From: Streptomyces sp. cg36
GTDB lineage: Bacteria > Actinomycetota > Actinomycetes > Streptomycetales > Streptomycetaceae
Length of the DNA stretch: 64,000 nucleotides
Assembly: GCF_041080675.1 (NCBI RefSeq)
Contig: NZ_CP163520.1
Span: forward strand, 6,849,501-6,913,500
Reading direction: 5' to 3'
Part shown: positions 8,936 to 20,070 of the stretch, one piece after another
How the letters are laid out: each line of letters begins with the position of its first letter
Position numbering within the stretch: the first letter of the stretch is position 1
Position numbers and translations under genes: made by a program
Notes under the pieces: model-generated
Database searches by the model: none
The model's input: only the letters and a program-made list of their open reading frames with translations
Told to the model about the DNA's origin: nothing

Positions 8936-9259
8936 ATGGGGCAGATTCTGACGATGCCGCTGGAGCGGGGCAGCGACGTGCTGGCCGTCTTCGAGATCGG
9001 CGAGGACGAGACGGGCGCCGATCTGGAGCTGGCCGCGGGCGGCACCACCATGGTGGCCCGGGCCAGGACCTCGCTCACCGAGGCCATGGACCAGGTGCGG
9101 CCCGTGCTCTCCCGCGTCGTCGAGACGGTGCGCGGGCTCGGGCCCGACGAGGTGGAGATCGAGTTCGGCCTCAAGGCGGGCGGCGACACCGGCGTGATCA
9201 TCGCCAAGGGGACGGCCGAGGTGAACTTCGCCGTCCGGCTCGTCTGGAACCGCGCCTGA
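8936..9259 (+). CDS. Trypco1 (CU044_2847-type) trypsin-co-occurring protein
   Basis: Small 107-residue protein of the kind found next to trypsin-like proteases in STAND NTPase conflict operons (trypsin-co-occurring domain). It is predicted to be beta-rich: MGQILTMPLE, a central ARTSLTEAMDQVRPVLSRVV helix, then EVEIEFGLKAGGDTGVIIAKGTAEVNFAVRL, which is the family hallmark region. It ends two bases before the ATG of the protease-STAND-kinase gene, so the two are almost surely one operon and translated together. Its molecular role is not established; acting as a substrate, inhibitor or adaptor of the protease is inference. Confidence 0.82.
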   Translation: MGQILTMPLERGSDVLAVFEIGEDETGADLELAAGGTTMVARARTSLTEAMDQVRPVLSRVVETVRGLGPDEVEIEFGLKAGGDTGVIIAKGTAEVNFAVRLVWNRA

Positions 9260-9261
9260 CC

Positions 9262-12563
<3,302 letters not shown>

Positions 12564-12564
<1 letters not shown>

Positions 12565-12815
12565 CCATTCCGGACCGGCACCCATCTCCGCACCGGCACC
12601 CATCTCTGGACGGGCACTCGTCTCTGGACGGGCACTCGTCTCTGGACGGGTCGCCATCTCCGGACGGGCCGTCGCCTCCGGACGGGCCGTCGCCTCCGGA
12701 CCGGTCGTGGTCCTCGGACCGGTCGTCGTCCCCGGACCGGTCGTCGTCCCCGGGCGGGGCGTCCCCTCCGGACCGGCGGTCCTCCTCGGCCGGGCCGTCG
12801 TCCCCGGACGGGTCT
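12564..12815. repeat. Fourteen-copy 18-bp tandem repeat (minisatellite)
   Basis: Fourteen contiguous 18-bp units, each variants of TCGTCTCCGGACGGGCCG. Two neighbouring copies (12618-12635 and 12636-12653) differ only at the last three bases. The unit length is a multiple of three, so open frames run through the array on both strands, but none has coding character beyond the repeat. It begins at the last base of the kinase stop codon. The array, its degenerate tail and a hairpin fill the 430-bp gap at 12565-12994; I see no gene there. Confidence 0.9.
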
Positions 12816-12935
12816 CCTCGGCCCAGCCGCTACCTCCGGACGGGGCCTCCACTCCGGGCCGAACGCTGTCGTCGCACCGGCCGGTGCGGGCGGACCGAAC
12901 GCCCGCGTCGCACCGGCCCGTGCCGGACCGGCCGT

Positions 12936-12971
12936 AGCCCGAGGCGGCGGCCCCGGCCGCCGCCTCGGGCT
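12936..12971. terminator. Strong hairpin between the kinase fusion and the ABC exporter
   Basis: A 17-bp perfect inverted repeat (12936-12952 with 12955-12971) nearly without loop, very GC-rich, placed 24 bp past the stop of the minus-strand ABC gene. It probably terminates both convergent transcripts. Confidence 0.8.
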
Positions 12972-12994
12972 CACCCCTGGGCCACGCCCTGGCC

Positions 12995-14776
12995 TCACCC
13001 GTGCCAGGACCGCCACAGCGCCGCGTACGCCCCGTCCGCCGCGACCAGGGCGTCATGGCTGCCGAGCTCGCTGATGCGGCCGTCCTCGACCACCGCGATC
13101 ACGTCCGCGTCGTGCGCGGTGTGCAGGCGGTGGGCGATCGCCACGACCGTGCGGCCCTCCAGCACCCGGGCCAGCGAACGCTCCAAGTGGCGCGCCGCGC
13201 GCGGATCCAGGAGCGAGGTCGCCTCGTCCAGGACCAGGGTGTGCGGGTCGGCCAGGACGAGCCGGGCCAGCGCGATCTGCTGGGCCTGGGCCGGGGTGAG
13301 CGCGAGCCCGCCCGAGCCGACCTCGGTGGCCAGCCCCTCCGCGAGGGCCCGGGCCCAGGTGTCCGCGTCGACCGCGCCGAGCGCCGCCCACAGCTCGGCG
13401 TCCGCCGCGTCCGGCCGGGCCAGCAGCAGGTTGTCGCGGAGCGAGCCCACGAAGACGTGGTGCTCCTGGTTGACCAGGGCCACGTGCTCGCGCACCCGCT
13501 CGGCGGGCATCCGGGACAGTTCGGCCTCGCCGAGCGTGATCCGCCCCTCGCGCGGGGCGTAGATCCCGGCCAGCAGGCGGCCCAGCGTGGACTTGCCCGC
13601 GCCGGACGGGCCGACCAGGGCGACCCGGCTGCCCGGGGCCACCGAGAGCGACACCTCGTGCAGGACGTCCAGGCCCGCGCGGTAGCCGAACCGCACCCGG
13701 TCCGCCTCGACGTCCCGGCCGTCCGGGCGCACCCCGGGGTCGCCCGCGTCCGGCTCGATGTCGCGCACCCCGACGAGGCGGGCGAGCGAGACCTGGGCGA
13801 CCTGGAGCTCGTCGTACCAGCGCAGGATCAGCCCGACGGGCTCGACCATCATCATCGCGAGCATCGCGCCCGTCGTCAGCTGGCCGACGCTCAGCCAGTC
13901 GTGCAGGACGAACGTTCCGCCGATCATCAGCACGGCCAGCAGCACCGTGGTGTGGGCGAGGTCGACGACCGGGAACAGCACCGAGCGCAGCCACAGCGTG
14001 TACCGCTCCCACGCCGTCCACTGGGTGATCCGCCGCTCGGAGAGCTCGATGCGGCGCTCGCCGAGCCGGTGCGCCTCCACGGTGCGGCCCGCGTCGACGG
14101 TCTCGGCGAGCACGGCGGCGACCGCCGCGTACCCCGCCGCCTCCGAGCGGTAGGCCGCGGGCGCCCGCCGGAAGTACCAGCGGCAGCCCGCCACCAGCAG
14201 CGGCAGCGCCACCAGGACCGCCAGGGCCAGCGGCGGCGCGGTGACCCCGAGCGCGCCGACCAGCAGCAGCGTCCACACCACGCCGATGGCCAGCTGGGGC
14301 ACCGCCTCCCGCATGGCGTTCGCCAGCCGGTCGATGTCGGTGGTGATCCGGGAGAGCAGGTCGCCGGTGCCCGCGCGCTCCAGGACGCCCGGCGGCAGTC
14401 CCACCGAGCGCACCAGGAAGTCCTCGCGCAGATCCGCCAGCATCTCCTCGCCGAGCATGCCGCCGCGCAGCCGTACCAGCCGGACGAAGACGGTCTGCAC
14501 CAGCAGCGCGGCGGCGAACAGCGCGGCCGTGCGCCCCAGATGGAGGTCCTGGACGTCGTTGGAGAGGTCCTCCACGATGCCGCCCAGCAGGTACGGGCCG
14601 ACCATGGAGGCGATCACCGCGACCGCGTTGACCCCGACGAGCAGCGCGAACGCCTTGCGGTGGCGCCGCAGCAGCTCCCGCACGTACGCCCGGACCGTCG
14701 CCGGGGTGCCGACGGGCAGGGTGGTGGCCGACTCCGGGGCCGCCGGGTCGTACTCCGGTGCCGCCACGCCGATCAT
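12995..14776 (-). CDS. ABC exporter half-transporter B (canonical Walker A, degenerate signature)
   Basis: 593-residue fusion of a six-helix exporter membrane domain (about 40-330) and an ATPase domain. Walker A is canonical (GPSGAGKS, near residue 390), Walker B is LVLDEATSLLD and the H-loop His is present (AIAHRLH). The ABC signature is degenerate: LTPAQAQQ replaces LSGGQ. It complements the upstream partner, which has the reverse defects, so the pair should form a heterodimer with one hydrolytic site. Its ATG overlaps the partner's stop as ATGA, which supports coupled translation. The substrate is unknown; drug or lipid export is usual for this class. Confidence 0.9.
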   Translation of the reverse strand: MIGVAAPEYDPAAPESATTLPVGTPATVRAYVRELLRRHRKAFALLVGVNAVAVIASMVGPYLLGGIVEDLSNDVQDLHLGRTAALFAAALLVQTVFVRLVRLRGGMLGEEMLADLREDFLVRSVGLPPGVLERAGTGDLLSRITTDIDRLANAMREAVPQLAIGVVWTLLLVGALGVTAPPLALAVLVALPLLVAGCRWYFRRAPAAYRSEAAGYAAVAAVLAETVDAGRTVEAHRLGERRIELSERRITQWTAWERYTLWLRSVLFPVVDLAHTTVLLAVLMIGGTFVLHDWLSVGQLTTGAMLAMMMVEPVGLILRWYDELQVAQVSLARLVGVRDIEPDAGDPGVRPDGRDVEADRVRFGYRAGLDVLHEVSLSVAPGSRVALVGPSGAGKSTLGRLLAGIYAPREGRITLGEAELSRMPAERVREHVALVNQEHHVFVGSLRDNLLLARPDAADAELWAALGAVDADTWARALAEGLATEVGSGGLALTPAQAQQIALARLVLADPHTLVLDEATSLLDPRAARHLERSLARVLEGRTVVAIAHRLHTAHDADVIAVVEDGRISELGSHDALVAADGAYAALWRSWHG

Positions 14777-16596
14777 GCCGTCTCCTCCAGTGTCTCCAGT
14801 GCCTTCGGCTCCTCGCCGCCGTCCTGCTCGTCGTCCGTCTCGCGGGTGACGACCGCCCGGTAGCGCGCGTCGGTGCGCAGCAGGTCGCGGTGGACCCCGA
14901 CCGAGACGACCTCGCCGTCGTGGACCAGGACGACCCGGTCGGCCAGGTCGAGCAGGAGCGGCGACGACGAGAAGACCACCGTGGTCCGGCCCGCGCGCAG
15001 CCGTCTGACGCCGTCCGCCACCCGTGACTCGGTGTGCGAGTCGACCGCCGAGGTCGGCTCGTCCAGGACGAGCACCGCCGGGTCGGTCACCAGCGACCGG
15101 GCCAGCGCGAGCCGCTGGCGCTGGCCGCCGGAGAGCGACCGGCCGCGCTCGGTGATCCTGGTCCGCATCGGGTCGCCGTCGCTGTCCGCGGACGCCTGGG
15201 CCAGCGCGTCGAGCACATCGCCGCACTGCGCCGCCGCCAGCGCCGCGTCGGCCGTGACCCGGCCCGACGAGGGCACGTCCAGGAGCTCGCGGAGCGTGCC
15301 CGAGAGCAGCACCGGGTCCTTGTCCTGCACCAGAACGGCGGCCCGTGCCGCGTCCAGCGGCAGCCCGTCGAGGGCGACCCCGCCGAGCAGGGCCGACGGC
15401 TGCCCCTCGGCGTCGGCGTCGGCGCCGTGCCCGCCGAGCCGCTCGGCCAGCCGTCCCGCCGCGTCCGGGTCGCCGCACACGACGGCCGTGAACCGGCCCT
15501 CGGGCGCGAGCAGCCCGGTCGCCGGGTCGTACAGATCGCCGGCGCGGGCTTCGACGGCCGCCCGGGACGACACCCCCGTGTCCGTCCCGGACGGCTCGAC
15601 GACCCGCTGGAGCGCCAGCACGCGGGCCGCGCGCCGGGCCGAGGGGCGGGAGAAGGAGTACGCCATGGCGATCTCCTCGAAGTGGCGCAGCGGGAAGAGC
15701 AGCAGGGTCACCGCGCTGTAGACGGTGACCAGTTCGCCGACCTGGATCCGGCCGTCGCGGGCCAGCGCCGCCCCGTACCAGATCACCGTGACCAGCAGGA
15801 TGCCTGGCAGCAGCACCTGGACGGCCGAGATCAGCGACCACATGCGGGCGCTGCGCACGGCGGCCCGGCGGACCTCCTGGGACGCCTCGCGGTAGCGGCC
15901 GAGGAAGAGGTCCTCGCCGCCGATGCCGCGCAGCACCCGCAGCCCCGCCACGGTGTCGGACGCCAACTCGGTGGCCCGGCCCGCCTTTTCGCGCTGGACG
16001 TCCGCCCGCCGGGTGGCGCGCGGCAGCAGCGGCAGCGCGCCGAGGGCCAGGAACGGCATGCCGATGGCGACCACGACGCCCAGCGCGGGCTGGTAGACGA
16101 CCAGACCGACGCAGACGATCACCAAGGTGGCGGCGGCTGCCGCGAACCGCGACAGGGCCTCCACGAACCAGCCGATCTTCTCCACGTCACCGGTGGACAC
16201 GGCGACGACCTCGCCCGCCGCGACCCGGCGCGTCAGCACCGAACCCAGCTCGGCCGTCTTGCGCGCGAGCAGCTGCTGTACGCGTGCGGCGGCCGTGATC
16301 CAGTTGGTCACGGCGGTGCGGTGGAGCATGGTCTCGCCGATGGCGATGGCGGCGCCCAGCAGGGCGACCAGGCCGCCCGCGAGCGCGAGCCGGGAGCCCG
16401 AGCGGTCGACGACGGCCTGTACGGCCACGCCCACGCCCAGCGGGAGCCCGGCGATGCCGCACTGCTGGAGCAGCCCCCAGGCCATGGCCTTGAGCTGCCC
16501 GCCGAGCTGGTTGCGGCCGAGCCAGAGCAGGAACCGGGGACCCGAGCGGACGTCCGGTTCGCCTGGATCCGAATAAGGAAGATCGCGAATCTGCAT
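14773..16596 (-). CDS. ABC exporter half-transporter A (degenerate Walker A, canonical signature)
   Basis: 607-residue membrane-ATPase fusion. The membrane domain spans roughly residues 30-310. The ATPase domain has an intact signature (LSGGQRQRLALARS) and Walker B (VLVLDEPTSAVD). Walker A is destroyed (VCGDPDAAGRLAE, no GKS/T) and the H-loop His is replaced by Ser (VVFSSSPLLL). This half therefore supplies the signature to the partner's Walker A and cannot hydrolyse ATP at its own site. I start at MQIRDLPY (ATG complement of 16594-16596), since upstream in-frame sequence crosses the divergent PNGase gene. It is divergent from that secreted amidase across 159 bp. Confidence 0.9.
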   Translation of the reverse strand: MQIRDLPYSDPGEPDVRSGPRFLLWLGRNQLGGQLKAMAWGLLQQCGIAGLPLGVGVAVQAVVDRSGSRLALAGGLVALLGAAIAIGETMLHRTAVTNWITAAARVQQLLARKTAELGSVLTRRVAAGEVVAVSTGDVEKIGWFVEALSRFAAAAATLVIVCVGLVVYQPALGVVVAIGMPFLALGALPLLPRATRRADVQREKAGRATELASDTVAGLRVLRGIGGEDLFLGRYREASQEVRRAAVRSARMWSLISAVQVLLPGILLVTVIWYGAALARDGRIQVGELVTVYSAVTLLLFPLRHFEEIAMAYSFSRPSARRAARVLALQRVVEPSGTDTGVSSRAAVEARAGDLYDPATGLLAPEGRFTAVVCGDPDAAGRLAERLGGHGADADAEGQPSALLGGVALDGLPLDAARAAVLVQDKDPVLLSGTLRELLDVPSSGRVTADAALAAAQCGDVLDALAQASADSDGDPMRTRITERGRSLSGGQRQRLALARSLVTDPAVLVLDEPTSAVDSHTESRVADGVRRLRAGRTTVVFSSSPLLLDLADRVVLVHDGEVVSVGVHRDLLRTDARYRAVVTRETDDEQDGGEEPKALETLEETA

Positions 16597-16755
16597 GACG
16601 TCCCAAAGGATCGAATGAAGTGCCTCAAGCCGTGCAAGGTTGGCCCTGCGGGGCCGGTCCGGGCAATTGATTTTTCCGCCGGAACGCCTAGAACGCGCCA
16701 AGACCAGCGGTTCACCCCTGGCGCGCGGGGCCGCCGCGCGCTTCACTCCTGACGC

Positions 16756-18378
16756 ATGAGACAACAGAAGATCATGTCCATGATCGGTGGGGCGGTGCTC
16801 GCGGCCGTGACCCTGTTCGGCGCGGGTCCGGCGACGGCGGCGGCACGGCCGCCCGAGCCGCCCGCCGAGTTCGGGACCGACTGGCACGACCCGGTCACCG
16901 CCGCGCCGCCGGTCGCCGTCCCGCACACCCGCAGCTGCCAAGTCACCCTCGCCCAGGCGCAGTTCCGCGACTTCACCCCCTACAAGGGGAGTTACGCGCC
17001 GCCCAAGGGCTGCGGCGACCGCTGGAACAAGGTGGTGCTGCGGCTCGACGGCAAGGTCAAGGGGCGCCAGTACGACCGGCTCGGCTATCTGCACGTCGGC
17101 GGCGTCGAGGTGCTGCGCACCTCCACACCCGAGCCGTCCCCCGACGGCATCGCCTGGAACGTCGAGAAGGACGTCACCCGCTACAGCGACACCTTCCGCT
17201 CCGCGCAGCCCGTCGAGATGCTCATCGGCAACGTTGTCGACGACACCTACACCGGCGTGATCGACGTCAAGGTCACCCTCACCTTCTACGCGGCCGAGGG
17301 CCGGGTGAAGCCCGCCGCCGCCCCGGACAAGGTGCTGCCGCTCGACGGCACCGCGCTGACCGCGCCGCGCAACTCCGAGCGCGTCGTCGCCGAGGTGTAC
17401 GCCACCGGATCGGGCGGCGGCTGCGAGGAGTTCTGGTACCTGGCGGTGCCGGACCCGGCGCCCTACTCCTGCAAGGCGGCGGCCGGCCCCAACCGGGAGA
17501 TCCAGCTGCGGGTGGACGGCCAACTCGCCGGAATCGCCTCGCCGTTCCCGAACGTGTGGACCGGCGGCTGGTCCAACCCGTTCCTCTGGTACGTCGTCCC
17601 GGCGCCCCACGCCTTCGACGTACGGCCCGTCGAGTACGACCTCACCCCGTACGCGGCGCTCCTCAACGACGGCCGCCCGCACCGCGTCGAGGTGTCGGTG
17701 GCGGGCGTTCCCGAGGGGCAGTCCGGCTGGTCCGCGCCGGTCAACGTGCTCCTGTGGCAGGACAAGGGCAGCCGGGTCGTCACCGGCGCGCTCACCCGGC
17801 ACGAGGAGGGCGCGCCCGCCGCCTCCACCCGCTACACCCCGGGCGCCCCGGGCGGCGAACTCCGCCTCGACGCCACGGCGGCGCACCGGCTCACCACCGC
17901 CGGCTATCTGAACACCTCGCACGGCCGGGTCGTCACCACCGTCGCCCGGACCGTCACCGCCGAGTCGGTCCACCGCTGGACCGAGGGCGAGAACACCGAC
18001 GCGCTGAAGGGGAGTTGGACCGACGACAGCGCGGTCACCACGGACGGGCGCGGCCCGGCCGTCACCTCCCGCGTCCACCGCACCTACACCATGGACGGCA
18101 CCACCACCATCGGCGCGGACGACCGGCTGCGGACCGTGATCACCCTCGGGGACCGCGCCGCGGCGACCACCGCGCGCGGCGGCCGGACCACCGGATGGTC
18201 GCATCTCGACGACACCTACCGGGGGGACGCCTCCTGGACCCTGAACGTCCCGCGCGAGCAGCGGCACGCGACCGGCACCTCCGCCGAGCGCTACCGGCTG
18301 ACCGGCCCCGACGGCTGCTACGACCGCAGCCTGAAGACCGCCCAGGGCGCCCTCGTCGAGGACCTGCGGCGCTGCTGA
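16756..18378 (+). CDS. Secreted peptide-N4-asparagine amidase A (PNGase A-like)
   Basis: 540-residue exported protein. A Sec signal peptide is clear (MRQQKIMSM, hydrophobic stretch, cleavage after GPATAAA). The mature part matches the PNGase A-type amidases (PF12222), which release N-glycans from glycoproteins: an early CQVTLAQAQFRDFTPYKGSY block, GVEVLRTSTPEP, IAWNVEKDVTRYSDTF and IGNVVDDTYTGVIDV. Paired cysteines (CEEFWY, YSCKAA, GCYDRS, RRC at the end) suggest disulfides. It converges with the GH109-like gene, and a hairpin separates the two. Catalytic residues of this family cannot be assigned from sequence alone. Confidence 0.85.
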   Translation: MRQQKIMSMIGGAVLAAVTLFGAGPATAAARPPEPPAEFGTDWHDPVTAAPPVAVPHTRSCQVTLAQAQFRDFTPYKGSYAPPKGCGDRWNKVVLRLDGKVKGRQYDRLGYLHVGGVEVLRTSTPEPSPDGIAWNVEKDVTRYSDTFRSAQPVEMLIGNVVDDTYTGVIDVKVTLTFYAAEGRVKPAAAPDKVLPLDGTALTAPRNSERVVAEVYATGSGGGCEEFWYLAVPDPAPYSCKAAAGPNREIQLRVDGQLAGIASPFPNVWTGGWSNPFLWYVVPAPHAFDVRPVEYDLTPYAALLNDGRPHRVEVSVAGVPEGQSGWSAPVNVLLWQDKGSRVVTGALTRHEEGAPAASTRYTPGAPGGELRLDATAAHRLTTAGYLNTSHGRVVTTVARTVTAESVHRWTEGENTDALKGSWTDDSAVTTDGRGPAVTSRVHRTYTMDGTTTIGADDRLRTVITLGDRAAATTARGGRTTGWSHLDDTYRGDASWTLNVPREQRHATGTSAERYRLTGPDGCYDRSLKTAQGALVEDLRRC

Positions 18379-18384
18379 CCGGGG

Positions 18385-18416
18385 GCGGGGCCCGGCTCGC
18401 CCGGGCCGGGCCCCGC
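18385..18416. terminator. Hairpin between PNGase A-like and GH109-like genes
   Basis: A 12-bp inverted repeat (18385-18396 with 18405-18416) with an 8-nt loop, located between two convergent stops only 43 bp apart. Confidence 0.75.
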
Positions 18417-18421
18417 GCGCC

Positions 18422-19843
18422 TCACGCCTCGGCGGGCTTCTCGGAGTCCACGCCGGAGCGCGCCCTGTGCCACTCGCCCCGGGTGAAGTCGGGGATCGGC
18501 TGGGGCGCGCCGTGCGCCTTCATCGACTGGTGGCTGAGCGGCACCGGCGCCGACCAGACGGCGGCGTCGTACACGTCGAAGTCCGGCACCAGACCGAGCC
18601 GCATGCACTGCATCAGCCGGTAGACCAGCATGTAGTCCATGCCGCCGTGGCCGCCGGGCGGGTTGGCGTGCTCCTTCCACAGCCAGTGGTCCCAGTCGGC
18701 GTACTTGCCGAAGTCGCCCCAGTTGTCGTCGTGCTGGTCCGGCTCCAGGTAGATCCGTTCCGGATAGTCCTCGAAGAGGCCCTTGGTGCCGCCGAGGCTG
18801 TTGATCCGGCTGTACGGATGGGGCGTCGAGACGTCGTGCTCCAGCCGGATGACCCGGCCCTTGGCGGTCTGCAGCAGACTGATCGTGCGGTCGCTCTCGA
18901 CGTACGACTCCTTGTAGCTGGGGTCGCCCGCGGGCATGTGCGCGGCGCGGTACTCGGCCAGACCGTGCGCCGGGGACCCCACACTGACGATGGACACCAC
19001 GCGGTCCCCGCGGTTGACGTCCATGTAGTTGGCGACCGGTCCGAAGCCGTGCGTGGGGTAGAGGTCGCCGAGCAGCCGGGTGTGCCACAGCCGCCGCCAG
19101 GGCCCCTCGTAGTACGTCGGGTCGAACATCAGGCCGCGCAGGTCGTGGATGTACGCGCCCGCGCCGTGCAGCAGTTCGCCGAACTTCCCGGCGTGCGCCA
19201 TCCGCAGTACGCGCATCTCGTTGCGCCCGTAACAGCAGTTCTCCAGCTGCATGCAGTGGCGTCTGGTGCGCTCCGAGAGGTCGACCAGCTCCCACAGCTG
19301 GTCCAGCCGCATCGAGGCCGGGCACTCCACGCCCGCGTGCACCCCGTTCAGCAGCGCCGCCTTCGTGATCTCGAAGTGGGTGTCCCAGGGCGTGGCGATG
19401 TGCACGAAGTCGATGTCGCCGCGGCGCAGCAGGTGTTCGTAGTCGTGGTCGCCGTTCACGTACACCGCGGGCGCGTCCTGGCCCGCCGCCTTCACCTTGG
19501 CCGCCGCCGCCTCCGTCTTGGCCTTCACCGGGTCGCAGAGCGCCACCACCCGCACGCCCGGCACGGCCAGATACAGGTCGATCATGCTGCCGCCGCGGTT
19601 GCCGAGGCCGATCAGACCCACCCGGACCGCGGAGCGCCGCTGGAACGGCACCCCGATCATGGTCCGGCCCTTGCGCTGCGGCGGTGGCCCCTGCGGGGCG
19701 GCCCGCTCCGCCCCGGCCTGCTCGGCCGCGGCGGCGTTGCCCGTCCCCAGGCCGCCGATGCCGATCCCGGCGCCCGCGGCCCCGGCGGTCCACAGGACGG
19801 AACGTCGGCTGATGTCGTGGTTCTGCGGAGCTGCGTCGTTCAT
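18422..19843 (-). CDS. Tat-exported Gfo/Idh/MocA oxidoreductase, GH109-like glycosidase
   Basis: 473 residues. A twin-arginine signal (DISRRSVLW followed by an Ala/Gly-rich segment) precedes a Rossmann domain ([19 protein letters not shown]) and the Gfo/Idh C-terminal domain. Signatures of the NAD-dependent alpha-N-acetylgalactosaminidase family GH109 are visible: [25 protein letters not shown] and [15 protein letters not shown]. Tat export fits because NAD must be bound before export. GH109 enzymes remove alpha-GalNAc from glycoconjugates, which matches the facing PNGase A-like gene. AGGAG precedes the ATG at 19843. Substrate specificity is inferred. Confidence 0.85.
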   Translation of the reverse strand: MNDAAPQNHDISRRSVLWTAGAAGAGIGIGGLGTGNAAAAEQAGAERAAPQGPPPQRKGRTMIGVPFQRRSAVRVGLIGLGNRGGSMIDLYLAVPGVRVVALCDPVKAKTEAAAAKVKAAGQDAPAVYVNGDHDYEHLLRRGDIDFVHIATPWDTHFEITKAALLNGVHAGVECPASMRLDQLWELVDLSERTRRHCMQLENCCYGRNEMRVLRMAHAGKFGELLHGAGAYIHDLRGLMFDPTYYEGPWRRLWHTRLLGDLYPTHGFGPVANYMDVNRGDRVVSIVSVGSPAHGLAEYRAAHMPAGDPSYKESYVESDRTISLLQTAKGRVIRLEHDVSTPHPYSRINSLGGTKGLFEDYPERIYLEPDQHDDNWGDFGKYADWDHWLWKEHANPPGGHGGMDYMLVYRLMQCMRLGLVPDFDVYDAAVWSAPVPLSHQSMKAHGAPQPIPDFTRGEWHRARSGVDSEKPAEA

Positions 19844-20070
19844 CGAGTCTCCTGGAATGAGAGGGAGCTGATTTCTGCGCGGCGTTACACGAACCTCGGT
19901 AAGGACCATGGTTGTTGAGGCTGCTGCCGCGCAAGGGGGCCTGTCGACGCCAGGGGCAGCCCGGGGGAGATACACCGCTGCACCACGTCACGGTACGTCC
20001 GGACGCGCCCGGGTCGTGGGAGGCGCGGAAGAACGGCGCGGGCGGGTCGTGGCGACGGACCCGCCGCCGG

